64,000 nucleotides of DNA from JBMNGG01 sp050949705 (GCA_050949705.1 JBMNGG010000005.1:190950-254949); one strand, 5' to 3'. Positions 24,687-34,444 are shown, counted from the stretch's first letter. Made by a program: numbers and translations. Notes: generated from the letters alone by a model not told the origin.

Positions 24687-25829
24687 TTATTTTAACCAAT
24701 TCCAAGGGTTAACAACTTTGCCGTTTTGTATAACACCAAAGTGCAGATGAGGTCCTGTAGAAACGCCTGTGCTGCCAATTAGTCCCACTTTATCTCCTTT
24801 TAAAACCTTTTTGCCTTCCGAAACAAGGAGCTTGGAAAGGTGAGAGTATTGAGTGGATATACCTCCACCGTGGCTTACTATAACCGTGTAACCATAAGCT
24901 CCATAAGAACCGGAAAAAATAACTTCGCCATCATCTACTGATAAAACATCTGCTCCTGAAGATGCTGCTATATCAATACCTTCATGATATCGCCTAGTTT
25001 TATACACTGGATGGGTTCTCCATCCAAAGTCTGAAGTAATATATTTAGAACTTGGTACTGGCCAAAGGAATTGACCGGTTCCGAAAAAGCCTTTTTTATT
25101 TTTCATCTCCCACTCAAGAATTTTTCGACGGAGATTTTCCGAGTCTCTTTCAAGTTGGTCCTGCATCTTTTCATATTGTTTCTTCTCTTGCTCCAGTTTT
25201 GCTATTAGCCTTTGTCTATCTCCGCGATATGAAGCTATACTTGCCCGCCTTGCACTTATTTCATCACGTTGTTTTACTATAAGTCTCTGCTGTTCTTCCA
25301 GCTCTGCTTTCTTTTCGGCAACTTCGGCCTGTTTTTCCTTAAACTCTATAAGAAGGTTTTTATCTGCTTCAATAATTCTTTTCACAATATCAAGCCTTGT
25401 TAAAAAATCTGAAAAACTGGAAGATGCTAAAATTACTTCTATGTAATCGACAGGACCAGTCTTGTAAAGAGTCCTCATGCGTATGTTTAGATCATCCTTT
25501 TGATCTTCGACTCGCTTTATAGCCTGTTCAAGTTCTTCCATAGTATTTGCCAGATTTTGTTGGGTTTCCTTCAATTTTCCTTCTGTCACAGTCAACTCCT
25601 GCTCAGCTTGACTAAGCTTCTTTTCAAGTTCAGCTATTTCCTGAGCAACATTCTTTTTCTGCTTGTCCACCTGAAGTATATCATTTTTAAGTTGCTTTAT
25701 TTGTTTGTTAATATCATCTTGCTGTTTTCTCCAATCACTTATATCCTGAGCTTCAACCGGTACTAAAATCATTATTGTAACTAAGGTCACTAACAAACTT
25801 GTAAAAAACTTTAATTTTTTTCGAGGCAT
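24687..25829 (-). CDS. EnvC-like murein hydrolase activator / M23 peptidase with coiled coil
   Basis: This exported protein of about 380 residues has a signal peptide, a long coiled coil (about 25-245, rich in Gln, Lys and Glu) and a C-terminal M23 (LytM) domain (about 270-380). The M23 domain shows SDFGWRTHPVYKTRRYHEGID in part (H-x-G-x-D), VIVSHGGGISTQYSHL and GPHLHFGV. The zinc ligands look intact, so it may be an active endopeptidase rather than a pure activator. It lies just after ftsX. FtsEX controls such coiled-coil cell-wall proteins in other bacteria. The ATG at 25829 follows GGGAGGAAG. Confidence 0.9.
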   Translation of the reverse strand: MPRKKLKFFTSLLVTLVTIMILVPVEAQDISDWRKQQDDINKQIKQLKNDILQVDKQKKNVAQEIAELEKKLSQAEQELTVTEGKLKETQQNLANTMEELEQAIKRVEDQKDDLNIRMRTLYKTGPVDYIEVILASSSFSDFLTRLDIVKRIIEADKNLLIEFKEKQAEVAEKKAELEEQQRLIVKQRDEISARRASIASYRGDRQRLIAKLEQEKKQYEKMQDQLERDSENLRRKILEWEMKNKKGFFGTGQFLWPVPSSKYITSDFGWRTHPVYKTRRYHEGIDIAASSGADVLSVDDGEVIFSGSYGAYGYTVIVSHGGGISTQYSHLSKLLVSEGKKVLKGDKVGLIGSTGVSTGPHLHFGVIQNGKVVNPWNWLK

Positions 25830-25851
25830 AATATACTTCCTCCCGTTCTTA

Positions 25852-26724
25852 CTAAACATTTAAAAATCTCTTTATGGAAAAGCTGCTACCGAAAGCTCCA
25901 ATAAACATTCCTATTCCTAAAAATGCCAAAGCATAATCGTAAAACCATTCTATTGGAAGAAGGGAAATCATAGGAAGATTTAGTTTGATAGTCGTATAAA
26001 GATAATTATAAGCAACACCCAACACACCAATTGCAATTGATGAGCCTATCAATCCTAATACCATTCCTTCTATTAAAAAGGGCCAACGCACAAACCAATC
26101 AGTTGCACCAATATATTTCATAATATTTATCTCTCGACGTCTGGCAAAAACCGTTAGTCGAATAGTGTTAGAAATAATGAAAACTGAAACAGCAGCAAAA
26201 ACTGCCATTATAGCCAAACCAACTAATCTAACCCAATAAATTATATTAAACAGCTTCTCAACGACGCCTTTGCCGTATTGAACCTCGTCTATTCCCGGAA
26301 ATTTCTCAATTTGTTCAGCTACCTTAGCAACTTCATGAGGATCATTTACTTTTATGCGAAAAGAATCAGGAAGTGGATTTTCAATACCTTCTAATAGTTC
26401 TTCACCCACTTGTTCTTTAAATTCCTCAATTGCTTCTTCTTTCGAAATAAACTTTACTTCACTAACGCCATTAGTAGCAGATAACTGCTTATTCAAACTA
26501 GCTATCTGACTTGAGTCCGAGGAATCTTCCAAATAAGCTGTAATTTCAACTTGTGATTCCACATCTTTCAAAATAAAATCAAAATTTACAGAAAGTAACA
26601 GAAAAGAACCGAGAATAATAAGTGACGAAGCTACGGCGCCAATTGAAGCAACACTCATCCAGCGATTTCTGAAAAGACTTATTAAAGATTCTTTGAAAAA
26701 ATATTTTATGGTTCTTAGCCTCAT
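25852..26724 (-). CDS. ftsX: Cell-division ABC transporter permease-like protein FtsX
   Basis: This 290-residue protein has a typical FtsX layout: TM1 near 20-45, an extracytoplasmic domain (about 50-165), then three TM helices. VFARRREINIMKYIGATDWFVRWPF, shown here by its core EINIMKYIGAT, is the family hallmark. It overlaps ftsE by 4 nt. FtsEX uses ATP to switch peptidoglycan hydrolases, probably the M23 protein encoded next. Confidence 0.95.
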   Translation of the reverse strand: MRLRTIKYFFKESLISLFRNRWMSVASIGAVASSLIILGSFLLLSVNFDFILKDVESQVEITAYLEDSSDSSQIASLNKQLSATNGVSEVKFISKEEAIEEFKEQVGEELLEGIENPLPDSFRIKVNDPHEVAKVAEQIEKFPGIDEVQYGKGVVEKLFNIIYWVRLVGLAIMAVFAAVSVFIISNTIRLTVFARRREINIMKYIGATDWFVRWPFLIEGMVLGLIGSSIAIGVLGVAYNYLYTTIKLNLPMISLLPIEWFYDYALAFLGIGMFIGAFGSSFSIKRFLNV

Positions 26725-27401
26725 TTACAATATACCCCTCTTTCGTCATCCCTTACCAAGCAGCCATTTTCTAGCTGAATAACTCTTTTTTTCATTGAAT
26801 CAATCAATTCCCGATCATGGGACGCAACTACGACAGTTGTTCCACTCTTATTGATGTCATCCAGCTGTTTCATGATCTCCCATGAAGTATCGGGATCAAG
26901 ATTGCCGGTAGGTTCATCAGCTATTAGAATATCGGGGTTATTTACAAGAGCTCGAGCCATAGCTATCCTTTGCTGTTCTCCTCCCGAGAGCTCGGAGGGT
27001 TTGGCATTTGCCTTGTGAGCTAAGCCTACTCTGTCAAGAATTTGTGGAACTCTTTTTCTAATATCTCTAGCAGAAGCTTCTACAACTTCCATTGCAAAAG
27101 CCACATTCTCATACACTGTTTTTTCCGGCAATAATCTGAAATCCTGAAAGACTATACCAATACGCCGCCTAAGATAAGGAATTTCCCGAGGCCGCAAGCG
27201 AGTAATATTTTTGCCTGCGAAAAATATCTGCCCTTTCGTGGGCAGCACTTCTCTAAATAACAACTTGATTAAAGTAGATTTTCCTGCTCCGCTAGGGCCA
27301 ACGATAAAAACGAAATCACCTTTTGAAATTTTCAAATTTATATCTTTAAGAGCGGTTTGACCACTCGGATAGGTCTTTGTGACTCCATACAACTCGATCA
27401 A
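26721..27401 (-). CDS. ftsE: Cell-division ATP-binding protein FtsE
   Basis: This 226-residue ABC ATPase has Walker A VGPSGAGKSTLIKL, Q-loop GIVFQDFRLLPEKTVYENVA in part, signature LSGGEQQRIAMARAL and Walker B ILIADEPTGNLDP. It starts with TTG after TTTGGAGTGA. It is the first gene of the ftsEX-M23-ctpB-minJ operon. Confidence 0.96.
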   Translation of the reverse strand: MIELYGVTKTYPSGQTALKDINLKISKGDFVFIVGPSGAGKSTLIKLLFREVLPTKGQIFFAGKNITRLRPREIPYLRRRIGIVFQDFRLLPEKTVYENVAFAMEVVEASARDIRKRVPQILDRVGLAHKANAKPSELSGGEQQRIAMARALVNNPDILIADEPTGNLDPDTSWEIMKQLDDINKSGTTVVVASHDRELIDSMKKRVIQLENGCLVRDDERGVYCK

Positions 27402-27875
27402 TTATAATCACTCCAAATATCCAATTAGTTACATATATTTTAGACTTCGACGTTTACTCTAAAATTCCTTCATAAAACATGCTTTAAATATGTAATTTGT
27501 TAAACTTAGTCGTCTTTATAGAATATAACATCAAATATGCCTTTTTCTCAACATTAATATTTCTTTTTTACATAGGATATGACGAAACAACAGATATTTG
27601 GAACTCAGATTTGATGTTTTTTACATAAAACGATATGTCTCCCACATTACACCAAAAAAAAGCCAGGAAAACGTTAGAATAAGTAGTTTTAACATTTTCC
27701 CAGCCCTTTTTATTTTTTTTTAGCTACTGTTCCAAGATAAAGATAACGGGGAACCTATCCTTTTATTAAGAATGTCGCTATTCTATTATTGGTGGTCAAA
27801 GACCATCAATAGGGTCAAGCAGGGGTAATGTGCGAAAGACTGCAAACCCCTGCTTAGGACATCTGCCCTCTTTAA
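27402..27875. other. Intergenic region with a terminator and two extra hairpins
   Basis: This 474-nt spacer on the minus strand separates the carbohydrate operon from ftsE. It holds a strong terminator (27654-27704) and two adjacent hairpins: 27790-27797 with 27801-27808, and a 10-bp stem 27817-27826 with 27846-27855 enclosing 19 nt. No gene was seen. The ftsE promoter must lie in the last 200 nt. Confidence 0.55.
27654..27704 (-). terminator. Terminator of the glycosyltransferase-GH130 operon
   Basis: A 15-bp stem with three G-T pairs (27662-27676 with 27690-27704) is followed on the minus strand by eight T (27654-27661). A T-rich tract also follows on the plus strand, so it may work both ways. 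Confidence 0.82.
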
Positions 27876-30800
27876 CTATATTTTTGTTTTTATACGATTT
27901 TCCAGCCTTTCCCGTACTTCAAGTGGAATCATGTCACCTACAGTACCTGTAGCAAGGCAAATATAGGTATCTGCCGCACCGTAATATACAAGAATCTCAT
28001 CTTCAACATCAAGCAGTTCTTTATCTTCTGCAGGAACAGCTCCACAAGTGAAAACAACATTAGGTACCCAACATTCATCTTTCTTACCTATCTCACATTC
28101 GGTCTCCGGAGATAATGTAGGATTTGGTGAACGGTATAACAATCGACCAGGGTCGTTTAAATCAGCCAACATTACTCCAAGACGATATACCATATCTTGG
28201 TCTACACCGTGGTAAATAAGCAGCCAACCATATCGAGTTTTTATTGGTTGGGCACCTGCTCCTATTTTTAAAGAATCCCACATCATTCCCGAGCGGGGAC
28301 CCATTATTATTTTATGACCGGTTCTTGGCCAAGGAAAAGATAGATCATCGGAATATGCTATCCATATACTGGGCTCAATACGATGGTATATTACATATTT
28401 ACCGTCAATTTTTTCTGGAAAGATTATAGCATCTTTGTCCCAGAGCCCCGGAAACGCAAGCCCTCTTCTTGTCCACCTGTCAAATTTGCGATTCAAAAAA
28501 TCATCTACAGCAATAGAGGAAGTAGCTATTTGTGCAACCACACCGTCATAAGCGGTATAGAGCATGATTATCTTATCATCTAGTATTACTGTTCTAGGGT
28601 CTTCACAACCTCTTTTTTCTTCTTCAATTTCCGGCACGAATATGGGTTCTTTCAACCTATCAATAATATTGTAACCATCTGAAATCGCTAGTCCTATTCT
28701 TGATATTTCATCATCACCGAAAGCTCTATATAACAAATAAACTTTGTCCTTTATCCTTAGAGCTGCTGTATTGAGTACAAAACGGCTTTCCCACCAGTGC
28801 TCTTTTATGGGTGTTAGTATTGGTTTATCACTAAAGCGCCTTAATGCTTTTGCTTTTGGCCAATAATCCAATTCCTGGATTACTACTTCTTCCTTGTATG
28901 GTTTTACCCCTAACAATGCTTTGGCAAGATCTATACTTTCACGACCTTGGCTTATATATTGGAATACCTGCTGTAAGATTTCCCCAGCATTATAACCCAT
29001 TTCTTTGTATATTTCTTCTAGGAGGTCATGGTTGAACCAATCCCTTTCCACACGCAAGAAAAGGGACGTAGGAATGCCGTCTCCTCCTTTAAAGCTATAA
29101 CTAGCCCAGGTCCATGGAGAGCAGGGAATAAAAGTGCCATCATTCAATACCAAACTAAGGCCATATCCCTCAGTCATTGTTTTTAAATTTTTAGCTTCAT
29201 CAAATTTGTTTTCACTGTGAAGTTTTTCTACAATCGTTCGTAGTTTTGAAACAAATACTCGGTGATGCCAGTTTTCAAAAATGTGATGTGCAGAAAACAT
29301 GGCCTTTCCATAATGACCTAGAATAGAATTGACAAATTTTAACCCTACTTCTTTGCGTTGCTTAGCGTATGTTTTCCAAAGTCCCGAAAAATGTTCACCT
29401 TCAACTATGCTTTTACCTATTCTGGTAAAATATCTAACTTTCGGGAAACTCCCTCCCATACTTTTTCCCAAATTCATTACAGGTATACATGCGGTTAAAC
29501 GGTTTAAATCTGATATTTCCCGTAGTTCTCCAGAATAATTGAAGGTATTTCTATTTACTATTAAAGGATGTAGTTCCACTTCTTCGAAGCTATCTGGCCT
29601 TAAGTTATCTTTCAGCCAGTAAAAGATTCTATTGGAATAGTCTTTGTCTTCAGTAAATGATGCTAAAGTTAATATCTCCCGTTCATCCATATTTTCAAGG
29701 AGCTCTCTCAAGCTTCGAAAACCCATTCTTATAATTAGATTTCCCGGAGGATACTCTTGTAGTATTTTCCTGAGAATCTCCCACTTCACAGCTAGTACCT
29801 TATTATGTGGGATAATGCGGAATATACTTTCCACCACCTTTGTGGTGCCTTCGACACTGTTTAAATCTCCCGGGCACAACCTATCAATAGTGTTTTCAAG
29901 ATCCTTCATGAATTCAATTAAGCGCTCGCTGATTTCTTCTGACGGTGTATTGCTATCTAAGCCCAATGCTCCCAAAAAATCAAAGAAAGCTTTATTATAT
30001 TTCTTTTGTAGTCTTTTAAAGACATCTCCTGTCTTAATCTGCCTATGATTCATCCCTTTTAATTTTTTAGGCAGCACAATTGGCACCCCAGGAATAAATT
30101 CTAAATAATCTAAAGGGGTAAGCACTGGACTTAATTCATCTATTTTACTCTGCCAATTAGTTACCAGTTCAGATTTGTTTATTAAAAATTCTCTTAGTGT
30201 ATTATCAAATACCCCTTGAGCTTGAGATGCAATTACAGAATCATAATCTATGTTTTCATCTTTAAAGCCTATTTTAAAATCCTCCAATTCTTTAATGAAG
30301 GATGCAGCAATTCCATCAAAAATAGCTAGAAATGCTTCCATTAGATCTTCTACAAGCATGTCATTAGGAAAACTACATGCTACTAAAAACTCGTACACTA
30401 TCTTAGGCCATATTCTTAGCCAAAAAGACAAGGGCTTTCCTTGTCTTGCAATAACCTCGATTTGACTTAATAAATGCTTATCCAAAACTATCCTGAGTAA
30501 CTTATCATAGTGACATATACCTTCAATAAAAGACTGAAATAGTTCTGCATAATTACAAGTGATTTCCAATGGTGTTTCTCTTTTTTCCATACAAATAATA
30601 TCAGGGGTTTTAATAACTTTGGAATTATTCAGCCAATAATCTTCGTCCCTGTTGATGCATTCAAATAAAGTTTTTAACATCTCTTTTATTACAATATATT
30701 TTTTGCCAAAAGATATGGGAGACAGCTTCGCACCAAGCTGAACCTCACATACCTTTTTTTCCCATATAATAGCTGTGGTGACAATCCAAGGATTAATACC

Positions 30801-31439
30801 ATAACCTCCAAGAGAATCACTAGATTGATCAAATTCAGTGCAAAAATCCTCTACCAGGTCATGAGCAATCGCGAAAACGCCACTTAGAGGATCTTTTAGT
30901 TTCATTCTATAAAGAGTAGAAATCACCGGTGATACAAGCAAACTTCCAATAATATCCTCAAAGGGATGTCGTTGAAAACAGGCTACAGCCATGTCATATT
31001 CATTAAAAACAGTATTAGCTATACGATCAACCCATTGTGAATTTATACCCATACCTTTATTGCTTTCCAGATCTGCTTCCAAGAGCACCAAATCAGATTT
31101 AAGCAGACGGGCAAGTTCCATAATAGCTCTTATACTATATCCTCGCCCATTTATGTTTGTTGGCATTATAAAACCTATAACTTCATCGCCAAAAAATTCC
31201 TTTATCTTGCTTAGGGTTGACTCACCTGCTGGATCTCCTACACAGGCAATGAGTTTGCGGTTTTTTGTTTTTAAGCTGTTTTTTGCGATGGATATTATAT
31301 TTTTTAAAGTATCTTCCTCATTATAAAAGGGAATACCTATAACCACGTCTATATCTTTAAGATCTTGATACTCTGATCTAATCCATTCCATTGTTTCGTT
31401 AAAAAGCATCTTCCTGTTATCGAATCTTTTCTGTTCCAA
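27876..31439 (-). CDS. Giant fusion: N-terminal GT-A glycosyltransferase and C-terminal GH130 phosphorylase
   Basis: The 1187-residue protein starts with a GT-A glycosyltransferase-like domain (about 25-270). It shows IGIPFYNEEDTLKNIISIAK in its first strand and an acidic LLEADLES motif, similar to GT2/GT78/GT81 enzymes. A 550-residue helical middle follows with no recognised domain. The C-terminal 330 residues are a GH130 five-bladed propeller: KPILTPIKEHWWES, RGCEDPRTVILDDKI with the expected catalytic Asp, LYTAYDG and WDKDAIIFPEKIDGKYVIYHR in part. GH130 enzymes phosphorolyse beta-mannosides. No signal peptide is present, so it acts inside the cell. Pairing a synthetic and a phosphorolytic domain in one chain suggests a storage or compatible-solute glycan; the substrate is unknown. 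Confidence 0.85.
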   Translation of the reverse strand: MEQKRFDNRKMLFNETMEWIRSEYQDLKDIDVVIGIPFYNEEDTLKNIISIAKNSLKTKNRKLIACVGDPAGESTLSKIKEFFGDEVIGFIMPTNINGRGYSIRAIMELARLLKSDLVLLEADLESNKGMGINSQWVDRIANTVFNEYDMAVACFQRHPFEDIIGSLLVSPVISTLYRMKLKDPLSGVFAIAHDLVEDFCTEFDQSSDSLGGYGINPWIVTTAIIWEKKVCEVQLGAKLSPISFGKKYIVIKEMLKTLFECINRDEDYWLNNSKVIKTPDIICMEKRETPLEITCNYAELFQSFIEGICHYDKLLRIVLDKHLLSQIEVIARQGKPLSFWLRIWPKIVYEFLVACSFPNDMLVEDLMEAFLAIFDGIAASFIKELEDFKIGFKDENIDYDSVIASQAQGVFDNTLREFLINKSELVTNWQSKIDELSPVLTPLDYLEFIPGVPIVLPKKLKGMNHRQIKTGDVFKRLQKKYNKAFFDFLGALGLDSNTPSEEISERLIEFMKDLENTIDRLCPGDLNSVEGTTKVVESIFRIIPHNKVLAVKWEILRKILQEYPPGNLIIRMGFRSLRELLENMDEREILTLASFTEDKDYSNRIFYWLKDNLRPDSFEEVELHPLIVNRNTFNYSGELREISDLNRLTACIPVMNLGKSMGGSFPKVRYFTRIGKSIVEGEHFSGLWKTYAKQRKEVGLKFVNSILGHYGKAMFSAHHIFENWHHRVFVSKLRTIVEKLHSENKFDEAKNLKTMTEGYGLSLVLNDGTFIPCSPWTWASYSFKGGDGIPTSLFLRVERDWFNHDLLEEIYKEMGYNAGEILQQVFQYISQGRESIDLAKALLGVKPYKEEVVIQELDYWPKAKALRRFSDKPILTPIKEHWWESRFVLNTAALRIKDKVYLLYRAFGDDEISRIGLAISDGYNIIDRLKEPIFVPEIEEEKRGCEDPRTVILDDKIIMLYTAYDGVVAQIATSSIAVDDFLNRKFDRWTRRGLAFPGLWDKDAIIFPEKIDGKYVIYHRIEPSIWIAYSDDLSFPWPRTGHKIIMGPRSGMMWDSLKIGAGAQPIKTRYGWLLIYHGVDQDMVYRLGVMLADLNDPGRLLYRSPNPTLSPETECEIGKKDECWVPNVVFTCGAVPAEDKELLDVEDEILVYYGAADTYICLATGTVGDMIPLEVRERLENRIKTKI

Positions 31440-31452
31440 ATAAACACCACCT

Positions 31453-32496
31453 TTATACAGCCGGGATTAATGCCCCTTGCTTTTTTGCTTTAATACTTTC
31501 AAGGACTTGGTGTGCCATTAAAAATGATATAACAGCTTCAGCACCCTGGTTAAGATTAACCCCATGGGGAACAAGCGCATCATGGCACCCCTCAGTTTTT
31601 TCATTATACAAAGGAAGATTATTGATATTTTCCCCCAGATACCAGTTATAAGCTATTTGAGCCTTTGCTATATGATGTTTTTCGCCAGTGGCAATATAAG
31701 CTTGCAAGGAGGCTAGGACAACAGAAGCTGCATCTACCGGTTGCTGATCATAAGGCGGTATTTTACTTTTTCTAGTCCACCATCCCTGGTTACCAACAAT
31801 ATTCAAATACCCTTTTTGGAATAAGGAATCGGTAAGAAAATCTAAAGTATTTTTGGCTATTTTTAAAATCTCTTCGTCATTATCAATAATATAATAGCCA
31901 AACAATGCATGGGGCAATAATGCATTACAATATGTCAACCGATCTTCAAACCAATACCATCCACTACTTTGATTTGATTTGTAAAGATTTATAAGTTTAT
32001 CCGTAATATGCTTTGCATGTGGAAGTAAGCGCTTTATCCCTGAGGATTCTATAAGTTTTACCATCCCCAAAAGTACATATGACATGGCTCTTGGGGAATT
32101 TAGAGATACAGCTCGAGGCAAAACTTTTTTAAGCATTTTCAACGCTGCATTCCGAACTTCAGCTATCTCGCAATCCATAGAAAAACTTGCCGCAAGGACA
32201 CCTCTACCAATACTATCTTCAGAATTAATATATGTGTAATATTTATCATCCACTTTTAGATTCTGCCATGTTCCATCATCATTTTGAGCATCCAGCAAAA
32301 AATTTGAATATGTCTTTATTAATTTTTCACGTTCCATTTCTTCCATTGCAATAGCAACTATCAGTGCCCTGGCATTATCGTCCACCGTATATCCACTTTC
32401 TAAAAGAGGCCGTGATTTATCACTAAACTGTACCATACCCGTTGAATTAGTCATCTTCTTGAAATGTTTATACAAGCTAAAAAAACTTCCTTTCAA
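31453..32496 (-). CDS. Alpha/alpha-toroid protein linked to glycan metabolism
   Basis: This 347-residue, helix-rich protein has no signal peptide. It shows GYTVDDNARALIVAIAMEE in part, LLDAQNDDGTWQN, SEDSIGRGVLAASFS and DRLTYCNALLPHALFGY. These repeats of helical hairpins with aromatic and acidic residues resemble six-hairpin (alpha/alpha toroid) glycosidases or epimerases. I recall proteins with a TDDNARAL motif encoded next to GT4 and GH130 genes elsewhere. It overlaps the GT4 gene upstream by 20 nt and precedes the GH130 fusion by 13 nt, so all three form one operon. The enzymatic activity is unknown. Confidence 0.75.
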   Translation of the reverse strand: MKGSFFSLYKHFKKMTNSTGMVQFSDKSRPLLESGYTVDDNARALIVAIAMEEMEREKLIKTYSNFLLDAQNDDGTWQNLKVDDKYYTYINSEDSIGRGVLAASFSMDCEIAEVRNAALKMLKKVLPRAVSLNSPRAMSYVLLGMVKLIESSGIKRLLPHAKHITDKLINLYKSNQSSGWYWFEDRLTYCNALLPHALFGYYIIDNDEEILKIAKNTLDFLTDSLFQKGYLNIVGNQGWWTRKSKIPPYDQQPVDAASVVLASLQAYIATGEKHHIAKAQIAYNWYLGENINNLPLYNEKTEGCHDALVPHGVNLNQGAEAVISFLMAHQVLESIKAKKQGALIPAV

Positions 32497-33635
32497 CCCC
32501 TGTTAGTAAAATGTTTTCAAGAATATCTACATATTTTTTCCCTACTTGTGGCCATGCCATGGTTTTACCCAACTTATTTGCCTTTCTTTCCAATTCTTCC
32601 TTTAATTGGGGATTTGATAAAACCTTATCTATCAAAGATGCCAATTCTCCAGGTGAAGCCTCAGATGCTATAAGCCCTCTTTCATTATCTAACACCTCTA
32701 AAGAGTAATCATAAGGCGTTGAAACAATAGCTCTTCCACAACCTATGGCATATGCTAATGCACCGCTTACAGCTTGATTTCGGTTTGGATAGGGGGTAAG
32801 ATAAACATCTGCCATATATAGAACTTCTCCCAACTCATCAAGGCTTAAGTACTTATTGATGAATTTAATATTATCATCAACATTTAAGGTTTGAATCAAC
32901 TCAACAAGTGATTCCCTATATGTCTCTCCCATTTTTTTTCTCAAGTTAGGGTGGGTTTCCCCTGCTACCAAATAGACAATATCTTTATGTTTATCTTTTA
33001 AGTACGATATTGCTTTAATGCCTATTTCTATACCTTTACCTGGACCTAAAAAACCAAAAGTCAGTACAAGGGGCCGATTACTAATACCATATGATTTTTT
33101 TATTGCTTCTCTAGGCTTTTCCTGGAAAACCGGAACACCGTGATGTACCATATAAAGTTTTTTGTAAGGTACATTGTATATCTTGTTTAACAACTCTGTT
33201 GACCGGTTCGTCATACATATTACTGCCAGTGCCTTTTGCCCCAGTTTTGAAAGGATCCTTCGCTTATGAAATTCAGGAGAAGGCAGAATCGTATGTGTGT
33301 TGAGTATAAAAGGCTTTTCCAAGTTTTCGACAAAATCCAATACAAATTCCCCGTCACTACCGCCAAAAATGCCGTATTCATGTTCTACAAATACCAAGTC
33401 TATATCAGACTTGATTCACAAACTGAGCGGCCGACACATAATGCTCCCTTCGATCTTCTTCTAATTCAAATACTACTTCTTTAGGATAGCTGTAAAAATT
33501 GCTTTTATCACTAATGGCTAAAATTGATACATTGCAATTCCATGGAATCATGTTATTTCTAAGATCCCTGGAAAAAGAGGCTATTCCACATTCCCGTGGA
33601 AAGTAAGTAGATAATATGGCAATATTCATTTGCAT
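32477..33635 (-). pseudogene. GT4 family glycosyltransferase, broken by a one-base insertion
   Basis: The frame starting at 33635 reads MNIAILSTYFPRECGIASFSRDL, a typical GT4 N-terminus (key part PRECGIASF), and stops after residue 76 (AAQFVNQV). From 33397 a second frame continues with VFVEHEYGIFGG, LTFGFLGPGKGIEIGI, the donor-site region and a normal C-terminus. Dropping one base at 33409-33412 joins FVNQ to SDIDLVFVEHEYG and gives about 385 residues, normal for the family. The enzyme would transfer a sugar from a nucleotide donor. It heads the operon with the toroid and GH130-fusion genes. It may be a real mutation or a sequencing error. Confidence 0.85.
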
Positions 33636-33773
33636 ATCTCCTTAACTAATATTTTTTAATTCTTGTTAAACAAGAACACAAAAGGTCCTACAACTATTGT
33701 TTGCCTTCCGGTACACTAATATTATTGGATATTTACACGTTTATTATCCACACTTTCGTCTCACATTCACCAT

Positions 33774-33802
33774 TAAAAATAAAAAGCCCTGTTTATCAGG
33801 GC
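33774..33802 (-). terminator. Terminator of the 158-residue ORF
   Basis: GCCCTG (33786-33791) pairs with CAGGGC (33797-33802), followed on the minus strand by TTTTTATTTTT. Confidence 0.83.
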
Positions 33803-33811
33803 ACTAGAGTT

Positions 33812-34288
33812 CTAGATTTTCACTCTCGCAGCATATAATTCTTTTATATATTCTGAGATCTCTATTGCAAAAGTTCCACGACTTAACCAATTTAATTTAA
33901 TATCTGGCCTGTTTAGCGGAATATCAAGTGTTTTTTTATCAGAATATACTTTTAATGAAAGTTCTTGAACCATCACCCCGGGGTCAAGCCAAATATTTGT
34001 TTCTACAATAAGTTTTATATCGTCTTCCGGGTCAACAAAAATAAAATTCACAGGTGAAGCAGAGTCTGCTTCAAAAATTCTGCCCATTAATTGATTTCCA
34101 CCGTAATACCTCTTCCTACCAACCCCTGCAAGTCTTTTCCCTGGGATCATCATACCGAAAAAACCAAATGCATCTTCAGAAAAACTGTTTTCCATTATTT
34201 TACCATTGTTAGATATCTTCAACCTTATAAATCTGTCATCCGTAATTAATATACCCGTTTGCAGGCACAATTCAATTCCTACTTGCAT
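33812..34288 (-). CDS. Hypothetical 158-residue protein, beta-rich
   Basis: This protein has no signal peptide or membrane segment. Alternating hydrophobic stretches suggest a beta-sandwich-like fold (LITDDRFIRLKISNNG, NFIFVDPEDDIKLIVETNIWL in part). A basic glycine-rich loop KRLAGVGRKRYYGGNQ is notable. It starts after AAAGGGGGG and has its own terminator, so it is a single-gene unit. No family was recognised. Neighbours on both sides are unrelated in strand or type. Confidence 0.7.
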   Translation of the reverse strand: MQVGIELCLQTGILITDDRFIRLKISNNGKIMENSFSEDAFGFFGMMIPGKRLAGVGRKRYYGGNQLMGRIFEADSASPVNFIFVDPEDDIKLIVETNIWLDPGVMVQELSLKVYSDKKTLDIPLNRPDIKLNWLSRGTFAIEISEYIKELYAARVKI

Positions 34289-34444
34289 AATACACCCCCC
34301 TTTAAAAAAATTGGCTTCATTTCATAATATTCAGCAGCCTGTACACTTGTTACAGCTCAACTGTTGGTGTATTTTTCCACGAGAAGGAAATTTGTAATTT
34401 CTGTAGAATATAACAATGAAATGTTATCAAAGGAGTGATGACCT

